Shown here: positions 8,503 through 17,713 of the stretch, piece by piece
Layout: the number at the start of each line of letters is the position of its first letter
Numbering within the stretch: position 1 is the stretch's first letter
Source of the DNA: Candidatus Desulfaltia sp.
Lineage (GTDB): Bacteria; Desulfobacterota; Desulfobacteria; Desulfobacterales; ETH-SRB1
Length of the DNA: 64,000 nucleotides
Reading direction: 5' to 3'
NCBI GenBank assembly: GCA_030656555.1
Contig: JAUSPN010000045.1
Span: 1-64,000, forward strand
Translations under genes and position numbers: made by a program
Notes under the pieces: model-generated
The model's database searches: none
What the model was told of the DNA's origin: nothing
What the model saw: only the letters and a program-made list of their open reading frames with translations

Positions 8503-11196
8503 ATGAGTTCTGATCTGCTCGACAAGGGGTATAAGCCAAATGATGTGGAAAAATACTGGTACGATTTTTGGGAAAAAGAGCAACTCTTTGCCGCTATTGA
8601 GGAAGACGGGCAAAAAAGCTATTCAATTGTAATTCCCCCGCCTAATGTTACAGGGGTTCTTCACATGGGGCATGCTCTAAATATTACCCTGCAGGACATT
8701 CTTTGCCGTTTCAGGAGAATACGGGGGGATAATGTTCTATGGATGCCTGGAACCGACCATGCAGGGATTGCAACACAGAATGTTGTTGAAAAAAAGCTTG
8801 CAAACGAGGGGCTTGATCGCCACAAGCTTGGCAGAAAGAAATTTATTGAGGCAGTATGGGAATGGCGCAGCGAGTACGGCAGCGCAATTATAAATCAGCT
8901 CAAGCGTCTTGGAGCTTCATGTGACTGGAAGCGTGAACGCTTTACAATGGATGAAGGATTGTCGCTGGCGGTACGCAAGGTTTTTGTGCAGCTTTACAAT
9001 GAAGGCCTTATTTATAGAGGAAACTATATTACCAACTGGTGTCCGCGTTGCCAGACGGCGCTTGCTGAAATTGAAGTGGAGCATGATGATCACAACGGCC
9101 ATCTTTATTATATCCTCTATCCTTTTGAAAAAGGATCGGTTGAAGAAGGACACGGCGGAATAGTTGTTGCGACCACCAGGCCTGAAACTATGTTAGGTGA
9201 TACAGCGCTGGCCGTTAATCCTGATGATAAACGATATCAGGGTATTGAGTCTGACATGGTGATTCTTCCGCTTGTGAACAAGCCTATACCCATAATCAGG
9301 GACGGATATGTTGATATGGCATTCGGCACAGGCGGTCTCAAGGTTACTCCGGCTCATGATCCAAACGACTTTGAAATAGGAAAACGCCACAACCTTCCGA
9401 TTATCAAAGTTATTGGTGATGATGGGTTAATGACGTCTGAGGCCGGTAAATTTGAAGGTCTTGACAGGTTTAAATGCAGAGATGCTGTAATAAAAGAGCT
9501 TAAAGAGACAGGGCTGTTGAAAAAAGTTGAGCCATATAATCACAGCGTTGGTCATTGTTACAGATGCAAGACCGTTGTTGAGCCTAATCTGTCTTTACAG
9601 TGGTTTGTAAAGACCGGGCCGCTTGCGGAAAAAGCAATAGAAGCAGTTAAAAAGGGGGATACAAAAATCATCCCTGAAATATGGACAAAAACTTATTTTG
9701 AGTGGATGAATAACATCAGGGACTGGTGTATATCACGGCAGATATGGTGGGGGCATCAGATTCCCGCATGGACATGCGAAGATTGCAGGGAGCTTATTGT
9801 TGCTCTTGATACTCCTGAATCCTGTCCAGCCTGCAAAGGAACAAAGCTTGTTCAGGAAACAGATGTGCTGGACACCTGGTTTAGTTCTGCGCTGTGGCCG
9901 TTTTCCACAATGGGATGGCCGGAAAAAACACCTTTGTTGAAAAAGTTTTATCCAACATCTGCTCTTGTTACCGGCTTTGATATACTTTTTTTCTGGATTG
10001 CCAGAATGATGATGATGGGTATCCATTTTATGGGTGATGTGCCGTTCAAAGATGTGTATGTGCATGCCCTTGTACGTGATGTTGAGGGCAAAAAGATGAG
10101 TAAGTCAAAGGGGAATGTTATTGATCCTCTGAGCGTGATCGATAAATATGGAACCGATGCATTCCGCTTTACTTTGGCGGCTTTTGCTGCACAGGGACGG
10201 GATATTAAGATGTCCGAAGACAGAGTTGAGGGATACCGTCATTTTATAAATAAGCTCTGGAATGCTGCACGGTTTGCTTTTATGCATATAACCGAAGAAA
10301 ATTCAAAACCTTTCAGCCTTCAGTCTTCAGCCGGCAACCTTTCTCTTCCCGACAGGTGGATTTTGTCCAGGCTTAATTTTGTTACAGTAAATGTTGCCGA
10401 AGCTATTGACACCTATAGATTTAATGATGCGGCAGGCGCTCTTTACAGGTTTGTGTGGCATGAGTTCTGCGACTGGTATCTGGAGGCGATAAAGCCCTCA
10501 TTATATGGAAAACAGGGGGAGGACAGACGTCAGGCAACGATGAATGTGCTCTGGTTTGTTTTGCATGACGCACTTATACTGCTTCATCCGTTCATACCCT
10601 TTGTAACCGAGGAGATCTGGCATAAACTTCCTGGAACGCGGGGTTCTATAATGAAAGCCTCATTTCCTTTAGACAGACCGGATGCCGCTAATTATCGACG
10701 CGATAATGATGCTGAATCAAAAATGGAACTTATCGCCGGAATAATAACAGGAATTAGAAATATCAGGGGCGAGATGAATATTGCCCCGTCATTACTGCTT
10801 GATGTTTCAGTTCAATCACAGGATGAAAAAACACAGGAAGCGCTTAATCAGCATAGAGACATTATAATAAATCTTTCCGGTTTAAAAACCCTTTTAGTCG
10901 AGTTGCCGGGTGAAAAGCCGAAGAGGGCGGCAACAGCGGTCGTCGAGACCGCCACTATTTATGTTTTACTTGAGGGTATGATTGATTTTGCCAAAGAAAT
11001 CAATCGGCTTGAGAATGAGGTGAGCAAGTTGACAAATGAACTGACGGCTGTATCCGGGAAATTAAGCAATGAAAAGTTCATTAACAAAGCACCCGGGGAT
11101 ATAGTTGAAAAGGTTAAAGAAAAGCAGAGAATCCTTCTTGAAAAACAAGGGAAACTAAAGGCAAATATAGAGAAGATAAAAGAGGTTGCAAATTGA
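8503..11196 (+). CDS. valS: Valyl-tRNA synthetase
   Basis: PPPNVTGVLHMGHALN, WMPGTDHAGIATQ, DVLDTWFSSALWPFSTMGWP, KMSKSKGNVIDP motifs. Confidence 0.97.
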   Translation: MSSDLLDKGYKPNDVEKYWYDFWEKEQLFAAIEEDGQKSYSIVIPPPNVTGVLHMGHALNITLQDILCRFRRIRGDNVLWMPGTDHAGIATQNVVEKKLANEGLDRHKLGRKKFIEAVWEWRSEYGSAIINQLKRLGASCDWKRERFTMDEGLSLAVRKVFVQLYNEGLIYRGNYITNWCPRCQTALAEIEVEHDDHNGHLYYILYPFEKGSVEEGHGGIVVATTRPETMLGDTALAVNPDDKRYQGIESDMVILPLVNKPIPIIRDGYVDMAFGTGGLKVTPAHDPNDFEIGKRHNLPIIKVIGDDGLMTSEAGKFEGLDRFKCRDAVIKELKETGLLKKVEPYNHSVGHCYRCKTVVEPNLSLQWFVKTGPLAEKAIEAVKKGDTKIIPEIWTKTYFEWMNNIRDWCISRQIWWGHQIPAWTCEDCRELIVALDTPESCPACKGTKLVQETDVLDTWFSSALWPFSTMGWPEKTPLLKKFYPTSALVTGFDILFFWIARMMMMGIHFMGDVPFKDVYVHALVRDVEGKKMSKSKGNVIDPLSVIDKYGTDAFRFTLAAFAAQGRDIKMSEDRVEGYRHFINKLWNAARFAFMHITEENSKPFSLQSSAGNLSLPDRWILSRLNFVTVNVAEAIDTYRFNDAAGALYRFVWHEFCDWYLEAIKPSLYGKQGEDRRQATMNVLWFVLHDALILLHPFIPFVTEEIWHKLPGTRGSIMKASFPLDRPDAANYRRDNDAESKMELIAGIITGIRNIRGEMNIAPSLLLDVSVQSQDEKTQEALNQHRDIIINLSGLKTLLVELPGEKPKRAATAVVETATIYVLLEGMIDFAKEINRLENEVSKLTNELTAVSGKLSNEKFINKAPGDIVEKVKEKQRILLEKQGKLKANIEKIKEVAN

Positions 11197-11359
11197 GATT
11201 TTTGAAAAAGGTTCAAAGGTTCAAGGTTCAGAGGTTCAAAGGTTGATGCCCTATGGCATTAACCCAATGGAACCAAATAATAGTAAAAAAAGCGCGAAGC
11301 GCTTAACCGTGAACCGTTGAACCGTTGAACCCCGAACCTTAAAAATTAACGAGGTCTGC

Positions 11360-12184
11360 ATGTATTTAATACAAGGTTTGATTGAAACAGCTCTGAAAGA
11401 GGATATCGGGTCAGGTGATATTACTACGGATAATCTTGTCGCACATGATGCAGGAGGACATGGTGTAATTATTGCCAAGGAAAAGGCTGTAATTGCCGGG
11501 CTTGATATTGTTTACCGGGTTTTTGAACAGCTTGATCCGAAAATTATTTTCAGGCCCGAGTGCAAAGATGGCGATACTGTTATGGATGGCGGAATTATTC
11601 TAAAGGTTGAGGGAAAACTTCGAAGTCTTCTGGTCGGTGAACGAACCGCTTTAAATTTTTTGCAGCACCTTTCCGGAATTGCCACACATGTACGTTCATA
11701 TGTGGATAGACTTGAAAATAAAAAGGTTCGCCTTGTTGATACACGTAAAACAACGCCGGGATTGCGAGTTTTAGAAAAATATGCTGTTCGTGTAGGCGGA
11801 GCCTGTAATCACAGAATGGGACTTTATGACGGTGTTTTGATTAAGGATAATCACATAGCCGCTTGCGGCGGTATAACAAAGGCTGTTAAGCACATCAGAA
11901 ACAAAGTTTCTCATCTTATTAAAATAGAGGTCGAGGTTTCCAGTCTGGACGAAGTAAAGGAAGCTGTAACGGCCGGCGTCGATGTTATCATGTTGGACAA
12001 CATGGACATAGGCAGGATAAAACAATCAATTAAACATATTAACGGAAGAGCTTTGGTCGAAGTTTCCGGTCGGATAACGATAGAAAGCCTTAATCGTCTG
12101 GCAGATATTGGTGTGGATATTATCTCTATTGGAGCCCTTACGCACTCGGCAAGAAGCGTGGACTTGAGTATGCGTATTGAGTAA
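11360..12184 (+). CDS. nadC: Nicotinate-nucleotide pyrophosphorylase (carboxylating)
   Basis: GDITTDNL, ERTALNFLQHLSGIAT, DTRKTTPGLRVLEKYAVRVGGACNHRMGLYDGVLIKDNH. Confidence 0.96.
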   Translation: MYLIQGLIETALKEDIGSGDITTDNLVAHDAGGHGVIIAKEKAVIAGLDIVYRVFEQLDPKIIFRPECKDGDTVMDGGIILKVEGKLRSLLVGERTALNFLQHLSGIATHVRSYVDRLENKKVRLVDTRKTTPGLRVLEKYAVRVGGACNHRMGLYDGVLIKDNHIAACGGITKAVKHIRNKVSHLIKIEVEVSSLDEVKEAVTAGVDVIMLDNMDIGRIKQSIKHINGRALVEVSGRITIESLNRLADIGVDIISIGALTHSARSVDLSMRIE

Positions 12185-12207
12185 GGGATTAAGGGATTCT
12201 ATTGATT

Positions 12208-13122
12208 TTAATTCCTAAATTCGCAATTAAGCGAAGCGACCTTGTTTCTACCATTTTCTTTGGCAATATACATCGCTTTATCCGCTCTTTGAACAAAGCT
12301 TGAAATTCTTTCATCAGGGCGATATTCTGTGATACCTATACTTATAGTTACTTTAACTATATTGCCGGATATCGGCATAAATTTTTCATTTCCCATTAAA
12401 TCTTTTATTCTTGTTGCGACAATAAGCGCTTCTTCGCATTTTGTTTCCGGAAGGATAACAGTAAATTCTTCTCCGCCATATCTATAAGCGGAGTCCATCA
12501 TTCTAAGACAAGATTTGATTATCTGACCGAGTCTAATCAGAACCTTGTCACCTTGAAGGTGCCCGTAAGCATCATTGTATTTTTTAAAATAATCAATATC
12601 TAAAAATAAAAGTGAAAGTGGATGCTTGTAACGCCCGCGCCTGTAGACTTCTGAGTCCAATTGTTTGTAAAAGTGCCTTGAATTATAAAGTTGTGTCAGT
12701 TCGTCGGTTATTGCAAGCTCTTCAAGCTTTTTCAGCATTATTTTGCGTTCTTTTCTGAGCTGTCTTTCTTTAAATACTCTTTTTAGCCTCAGCAGCAGCT
12801 CCTCAAGGCGCATTGGTTTAAAGACAATATCGCTTGCGCCTTTGGTGATTACCTCTTCATAAGAGTATTTATCGCCATAACCGGTCATCATGATGACATC
12901 TGTATCATAGGTTTCATTTATTAACTCTGTAAGTTTGAAACCGTCTATTCCCTGCATTATTATATCGGTTATTACAATGGAAATATCAGTTGTTTTCAAT
13001 AATTCAAGAGCTTCCTCGCCGCTGGAAGCAGTGAAAACATTGAACCCTGACAACCCTATGAAATCATGTATAGCTTCTCTAATAGTTGTGTCGTCGTCTA
13101 CTATTAATATATTTGTATTCAT
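12208..13122 (-). CDS. Response regulator with GGDEF diguanylate cyclase domain
   Basis: REC domain ILIVDDDTTIRE...VITDIIMQGIDGFKL; GGDEF domain DELTQLYNSRHF...RYGGEEFTVILP. Confidence 0.92.
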   Translation of the reverse strand: MNTNILIVDDDTTIREAIHDFIGLSGFNVFTASSGEEALELLKTTDISIVITDIIMQGIDGFKLTELINETYDTDVIMMTGYGDKYSYEEVITKGASDIVFKPMRLEELLLRLKRVFKERQLRKERKIMLKKLEELAITDELTQLYNSRHFYKQLDSEVYRRGRYKHPLSLLFLDIDYFKKYNDAYGHLQGDKVLIRLGQIIKSCLRMMDSAYRYGGEEFTVILPETKCEEALIVATRIKDLMGNEKFMPISGNIVKVTISIGITEYRPDERISSFVQRADKAMYIAKENGRNKVASLNCEFRN

Positions 13123-13239
13123 TTTTAATTAACCGCCATGATGATTTAACAGCAATAATTAGCATCCAGGTTGACATTATTAAGAAAAATCTGATAGAAA
13201 TGTTATCTTTTTAAATTTGACTTTTTAAGAGTTGATCAA

Positions 13240-13475
13240 TTTTGACAAGCTCGTAAAAAGTCGGATTCATCGAATGTGTCATTCCCGCCTGCCAACGCCT
13301 GAGACAGCATTCAGCTTATATGCCAGCATCTTTGGCAATGGCGGGCAGGTCGACCGCAGGGAGAAATCTCATCTTTTCAATAGGTTGCAGTAAGATTTCT
13401 CCTGTCGTCGAAACAAGGATTTCTCGTTTCACTCGAAATGACAGGCTAAAGGGACTTTTTACGAGCTTGTCAAAG
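13240..13475. repeat. MITE-like element with 22-bp perfect terminal inverted repeats
   Basis: tttgacaagctcgtaaaaagtc at the left end and its reverse complement gactttttacgagcttgtcaaa at the right end. Confidence 0.7.
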
Positions 13476-13783
13476 ATGACGGTTTAATAAAAAAACAAAA
13501 AGGCCATGATGAAATGAGAGATTACTATAACACTTCAGTATGATCTGGCAATAAGAAAAGCCAATTTTGTCAATAGCTAATTTAAATGAGGATGATCTCA
13601 TCTTTTGCAAACAACAGCAACCTTGCAGCGTGTGAACTATTGCGATTTTTCTGTTGACCACGCCTGTTGTTTTTTCTTATTCTTAAATTTACGAAAAAAC
13701 CGAACAGTCAATTTATATGTCTTTCTGCCTTAACTCATAAACAATTGAATGTTTGTTTTTTTCATTTTATGTTGGAATAATTT

Positions 13784-13857
13784 GAGGAGCGGAGCGACAT
13801 CATTATTCGACGTTCGATGTTCAATGTTCGATGTTGAACGTTAATCTTTTTCATATA
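13784..13857 (+). repeat. About 72-bp dispersed repeat, copy B (abuts glycerate kinase start)
   Basis: gaggagcggagcgacatcattattcgacgttcgatgttcaatgttcgatgttgaacgttaatctttttcatata. Confidence 0.8.
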
Positions 13858-13859
13858 TC

Positions 13860-15230
13860 ATGAACTCTAAAATAAAAAATATTGCTGGAATGAGAAAAGA
13901 TGCTGAAAAAATCTTTTATTCAGGGCTGCGTGCTGTTAATCCCGGCCTTGCTGTAAAAAGATATTGCAAACTTGAAAACAACCATCTTTTTGTCGCTGAT
14001 TTGAGTTACGATCTTTCTGAATATAAAAATATCTTTGTAATCGGAGCTGGAAAAGCAACAGCCCCCATGGCCGCAGAAATAGAAAACATTCTTGGAAGCA
14101 GGGTTACAAAAGGCATCATCAACGTCAAATACGGGCATACAAGCAAACTTGCTCGAATCAAACTGATAGAGTCAGGGCACCCGGTTCCGGATAAAAACGG
14201 GCGACAGGGCGCCGAAGCTATTATCGATCTTGCAAACAATGCGGGTGAAGATGATCTGGTTTTATGCCTTATTTCAGGCGGTGGTTCCGCACTGCTTCCC
14301 CTCCCCTGCCCTGGCATCACATTAAAAGACAAACAGGATACGATAAAAATACTTCTTTCCTGCGGAGCGGCTATACACGAAATTAATGCGTTAAGAAAGC
14401 ATGTTTCCATGATAAAAGGAGGAAGACTGGCTCAAGCCGCCCACCCTGCATCGCTCGTATCACTGATACTTTCAGACGTTGTCGGTGATAATCCGGATGT
14501 TATCGCATCAGGGCCCACTGTACCGGATTCAAGCAGTTTCGACGATTGCATGAAAATTATTGACAGATACAATATCCGAGAAAAATTGCCAAAACCTGTT
14601 GTAAAACATATAAAGGAAGGGATTTCGGGCATGGTCCCGGAAACACCTAAGGCAGGCGATCCTGTCTTTGAAAAAGCACAGAATATAATTATAGGCAGTA
14701 ATATTGAAGCCATATCAGCGGCAAAGAAAAAATCCAAAAGCCTTGGTTATAACACTATTGTTCTTTCCTCCATGATCCAGGGCGACACAACCCATGTGGC
14801 GCATGTTCACAGCGCCATAGCCGGAGAAATAATTAAAACAGGCAATCCAATTCCCTCGCCTGCGTGCATCCTTTCCGGCGGAGAAACTACTGTAATTGTC
14901 AGTGGGAAAGGGATTGGGGGAAGAAATCAGGAGTTTGCGCTGGCCGCAGCAATAGATATTGCCGGCGCAAAAAATATTGTCGTTCTAAGCGGAGGCACAG
15001 ACGGCACAGACGGACCCACAGATGCCGCAGGAGCAATAGCTGATACAAATACTTTATCAAGAGCCATGGCCATGGGGCTTAATCCCGGCTATTTTCTGGC
15101 AAACAACGACTCTTATCATTTTTTTCAAAAACTTGGCGATCTGCTGATAACCGGCCCGACAAACACAAATGTTATGGATTTGAGGATAGTGCTCGTGGCT
15201 ATTTCAACTGAAAACGGACCGGAACTCTAA
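13860..15230 (+). CDS. Glycerate 2-kinase / hydroxypyruvate reductase-like (MOFRL family)
   Basis: VIGAGKATAPMAAEIE, LISGGGSALLPLP, LSDVVGDNPDVIASGPT, LSGGTDGTDGPTDAAGA. Confidence 0.92.
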   Translation: MNSKIKNIAGMRKDAEKIFYSGLRAVNPGLAVKRYCKLENNHLFVADLSYDLSEYKNIFVIGAGKATAPMAAEIENILGSRVTKGIINVKYGHTSKLARIKLIESGHPVPDKNGRQGAEAIIDLANNAGEDDLVLCLISGGGSALLPLPCPGITLKDKQDTIKILLSCGAAIHEINALRKHVSMIKGGRLAQAAHPASLVSLILSDVVGDNPDVIASGPTVPDSSSFDDCMKIIDRYNIREKLPKPVVKHIKEGISGMVPETPKAGDPVFEKAQNIIIGSNIEAISAAKKKSKSLGYNTIVLSSMIQGDTTHVAHVHSAIAGEIIKTGNPIPSPACILSGGETTVIVSGKGIGGRNQEFALAAAIDIAGAKNIVVLSGGTDGTDGPTDAAGAIADTNTLSRAMAMGLNPGYFLANNDSYHFFQKLGDLLITGPTNTNVMDLRIVLVAISTENGPEL

Positions 15231-15813
15231 CCCACATATCAAGCTTTTTATCCCCTTTCATTCCAGGTTCAAAAAGCCACACCTTTACTGATTCTATTGC
15301 TTTTCTGTCTAAAATTGAATAGCCGCTGGAAGTAAATAACCGAAGATCGCCTACCCTTCCATTTCGGTCAACCAGAACATCGAGAACCACGGTGCCCTGA
15401 TAACCTCTTTTTCTTGCTATCCTGGGATATTTTGGAAGCGGATTTATTCTGTATAACGGAATCGCCTTTCTATCTGCTTTTTGATATGTTGAATCAAAAT
15501 CCTGATAAATAATCTCTTCTGGGGCTTCAGATTCTTCAAAGATTACCTTCTCCGGTTCAACAGGAACCCTGACCATTTTTTTGGATATCAGCGGCTTTTT
15601 CTGCGATTCCGGATTTAAAACACTTTTAGCAGGAGACTTTTTTACATCTGATTTCGGCTGTATCACCTGTGGCTGCAGATATGCCAGTGTCATGGTAATA
15701 GCCCTGGTCTCCGGCCTGTATACATGCTTCTTCTTAAGACAATCAAACTCCATTCCAAAAAGCAAACCGTGTATCCCAATTGCCAGCACACCAGCAAATA
15801 TTATTGGTCTCAC
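15199..15813 (-). CDS. tonB: TonB family energy-transduction protein
   Basis: N-terminal hydrophobic anchor; C-terminal PLPKYPRIARKRGYQGTVVLDVLVDRNGRVGDLRLFTSSGYSILDRKAIESVKVWLFEP TonB domain. Confidence 0.9.
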   Translation of the reverse strand: MRPIIFAGVLAIGIHGLLFGMEFDCLKKKHVYRPETRAITMTLAYLQPQVIQPKSDVKKSPAKSVLNPESQKKPLISKKMVRVPVEPEKVIFEESEAPEEIIYQDFDSTYQKADRKAIPLYRINPLPKYPRIARKRGYQGTVVLDVLVDRNGRVGDLRLFTSSGYSILDRKAIESVKVWLFEPGMKGDKKLDMWVRVPVRFQLK

Positions 15814-15815
15814 AG

Positions 15816-16223
15816 CTATTGGTCCGCCTCCGCCTGCAGAGAAATCCTATTTATGCCTGCCGTTCTGATACAATCCATGACCTTGAAAAGTTTCTGGTAT
15901 GACAGGTTCCGGTCAGCGAAAAGAAGGACTCCGGCAGCAGCATTCCCTTTGACCGCTCTCTTTAACGCTTCTGTCAAATTATCCAGGCCAATCGCTTTTT
16001 TATCAACAAAAACCGTTCCATCAGCTTTAACCGTCACAGACAAAACCGTTGTTTTATCGATCTTTGCGGTGGAAGATGAAGGAAGAATAACCGGCAAACC
16101 GCGATGCACGGCCATAGATAACATTGCATATATGAAAAACACCAGAACCAGAAAAACAATATCAATAAGGGGAAGCATTTCAATGCGAGCCTTTCTGTTT
16201 GTTTGAAGGCCGAGTTTCATCAT
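15816..16223 (-). CDS. exbD: Biopolymer transport protein ExbD/TolR
   Basis: RKARIEMLPLIDIVFLVLVFFIYAMLS TM with conserved Asp; exbB upstream, tonB downstream. Confidence 0.9.
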   Translation of the reverse strand: MMKLGLQTNRKARIEMLPLIDIVFLVLVFFIYAMLSMAVHRGLPVILPSSSTAKIDKTTVLSVTVKADGTVFVDKKAIGLDNLTEALKRAVKGNAAAGVLLFADRNLSYQKLFKVMDCIRTAGINRISLQAEADQ

Positions 16224-16849
16224 GTATCTCCCTTTTGTGCGGCTGAACTCTGCACCAGTTTTTCATATACTATCTCCAGGCTGGTGGCGTATTTTTCTAT
16301 TGAAAGAACGGCATTTTCAACCCGGGAATTAAAGTAATTGTATGGAAAAACCGAAAGGATAGCAATGCCAAGCCCTGCTGCTGTTGTAATCAAAGCCTGA
16401 GCTATTCCCGCTGTAACAGCACCAGGATGTTCAATGCTGGTTGTCCCCAATACGTCAAAGGCTGTAATAATTCCGAGCACCGTGCCGAAAATACCCAGCA
16501 AAGGAGCCACGGTAATCATAGTATCCATCACCCCCATATATCTGCGCATCAGCTTGATCTCTTCGGCGCCGGCCGATTCCATAGCTTTGGTCATGGAAAA
16601 TTCACGATGCAGAATACCTGTTATTAGAATCCTTATAATATAGTCTTTTGATCCAGTTGTCTTTTCTCTAACCGCCTCCCAATCCCCTGTTCTACAAAGT
16701 TCAAGGACTTCATCCACAAGAGGCTGGTCGCGGCTCATGTTCACTCTAACCCAGAAAATTATCTTTTCTATGATAACGGTCATCACAATGACTGAACAGG
16801 CTAAAAGCGGATACATTACCGGCCCGCCGCTAATAAATATTTCCAGCAT
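16220..16849 (-). CDS. exbB: MotA/TolQ/ExbB proton channel family protein
   Basis: MYPLLACSVIVMTVIIEKIIFW, TVAPLLGIFGTVLGIITAF, GIAQALITTAAGLGIAI; start at MLEIFISGG. Confidence 0.9.
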   Translation of the reverse strand: MLEIFISGGPVMYPLLACSVIVMTVIIEKIIFWVRVNMSRDQPLVDEVLELCRTGDWEAVREKTTGSKDYIIRILITGILHREFSMTKAMESAGAEEIKLMRRYMGVMDTMITVAPLLGIFGTVLGIITAFDVLGTTSIEHPGAVTAGIAQALITTAAGLGIAILSVFPYNYFNSRVENAVLSIEKYATSLEIVYEKLVQSSAAQKGDT

Positions 16850-16912
16850 TATTCCTCCAATCAATAAAATCCAGTGTTTAGGGTTCAGGTTATGCTTGCC
16901 GGTATCATTGTA

Positions 16913-17097
16913 GTTCACATTCCGATATATCAAGAAAGCAATGCTGATCCCGGGTAATTTTTTCAGATTTCAAGATGTTGATCCTTTTCTTGAATGTGGG
17001 GCCAGATACCACAAAGGTAAGGTGTCCTTCAATCCTGACTCTTTACTGACTCTTTCCTCCCATTCCCTGTGCTCTTCAAGATCGATATCCCCAAATT
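16913..17097 (-). pseudogene. Internally deleted remnant of a DUF71/COG2102-like gene (paralogue of 39568..40248)
   Basis: ttcacattccgatatatcaagaaagca..gggtaattttttcagatttcaagatgttgatccttttcttgaat matches 39581-39666; then jumps to a segment matching about 39896-39960 (cccattccctgtgctcttcaagatcgatatccccaaat). Confidence 0.8.
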
Positions 17098-17122
17098 AGA
17101 CCGTCTTCAGCAACTTCACCTC

Positions 17123-17638
17123 TTATTTCTCAATCCCATCCCTTGCCTGCACACCCTTATGATAGTAGTGCTTGATCTCCTTCATCTCCGTTACCAGATC
17201 AGCCTCTTTGATAATCCGAGGGTCTGCCATCCTGCCGGTAATAACCAGTTCGACATCTTCCGGCCTTGCATGGATAAAGTCCAGTAGATCCTCTACGGAA
17301 AAGAGATTATAATAAGTGGCGATATTGGCCTCATCAAGAATAATCATCTGATACTTGCCGGAGTACATGATTTCTTTGGCCTCTTTGAGCCCTTCCTGCG
17401 CGGCTTGAATATCTTCCTTATCCGGGTCTTTGTTAATAAAACAGTCCCTGCCGTATTGTTTTAATGTAATAAACTCTGACAGCTTTGCCAGGCTATTGAG
17501 CTCACTGTACTTCATCCCCTTGACAAACTGGGCGACATATACTTTTAAGCCGGCACCGGCGGCACGTAGAGCAAGCCCGAAAGCAGCAGTTGTTTTGCCT
17601 TTACCATTGCCTGTGTAAACCTGGATGTATCCCTTCAT
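17123..17638 (-). CDS. cobO: Cob(I)yrinic acid a,c-diamide adenosyltransferase (copy 1)
   Basis: MKGYIQVYTGNGKGKTTAAFGLALRAAGAG P-loop start, ILDEANIATYYNLFSVEDLLDF, VITGRMADPRIIKEADLVTEM. Confidence 0.93.
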   Translation of the reverse strand: MKGYIQVYTGNGKGKTTAAFGLALRAAGAGLKVYVAQFVKGMKYSELNSLAKLSEFITLKQYGRDCFINKDPDKEDIQAAQEGLKEAKEIMYSGKYQMIILDEANIATYYNLFSVEDLLDFIHARPEDVELVITGRMADPRIIKEADLVTEMKEIKHYYHKGVQARDGIEK

Positions 17639-17713
17639 CACTTCCTCCAAACAATTTCTTTTTTTCATCAGTGGAGAAAAATTGAACTTTTCCTCCACTG
17701 ATAATTATAGGAA

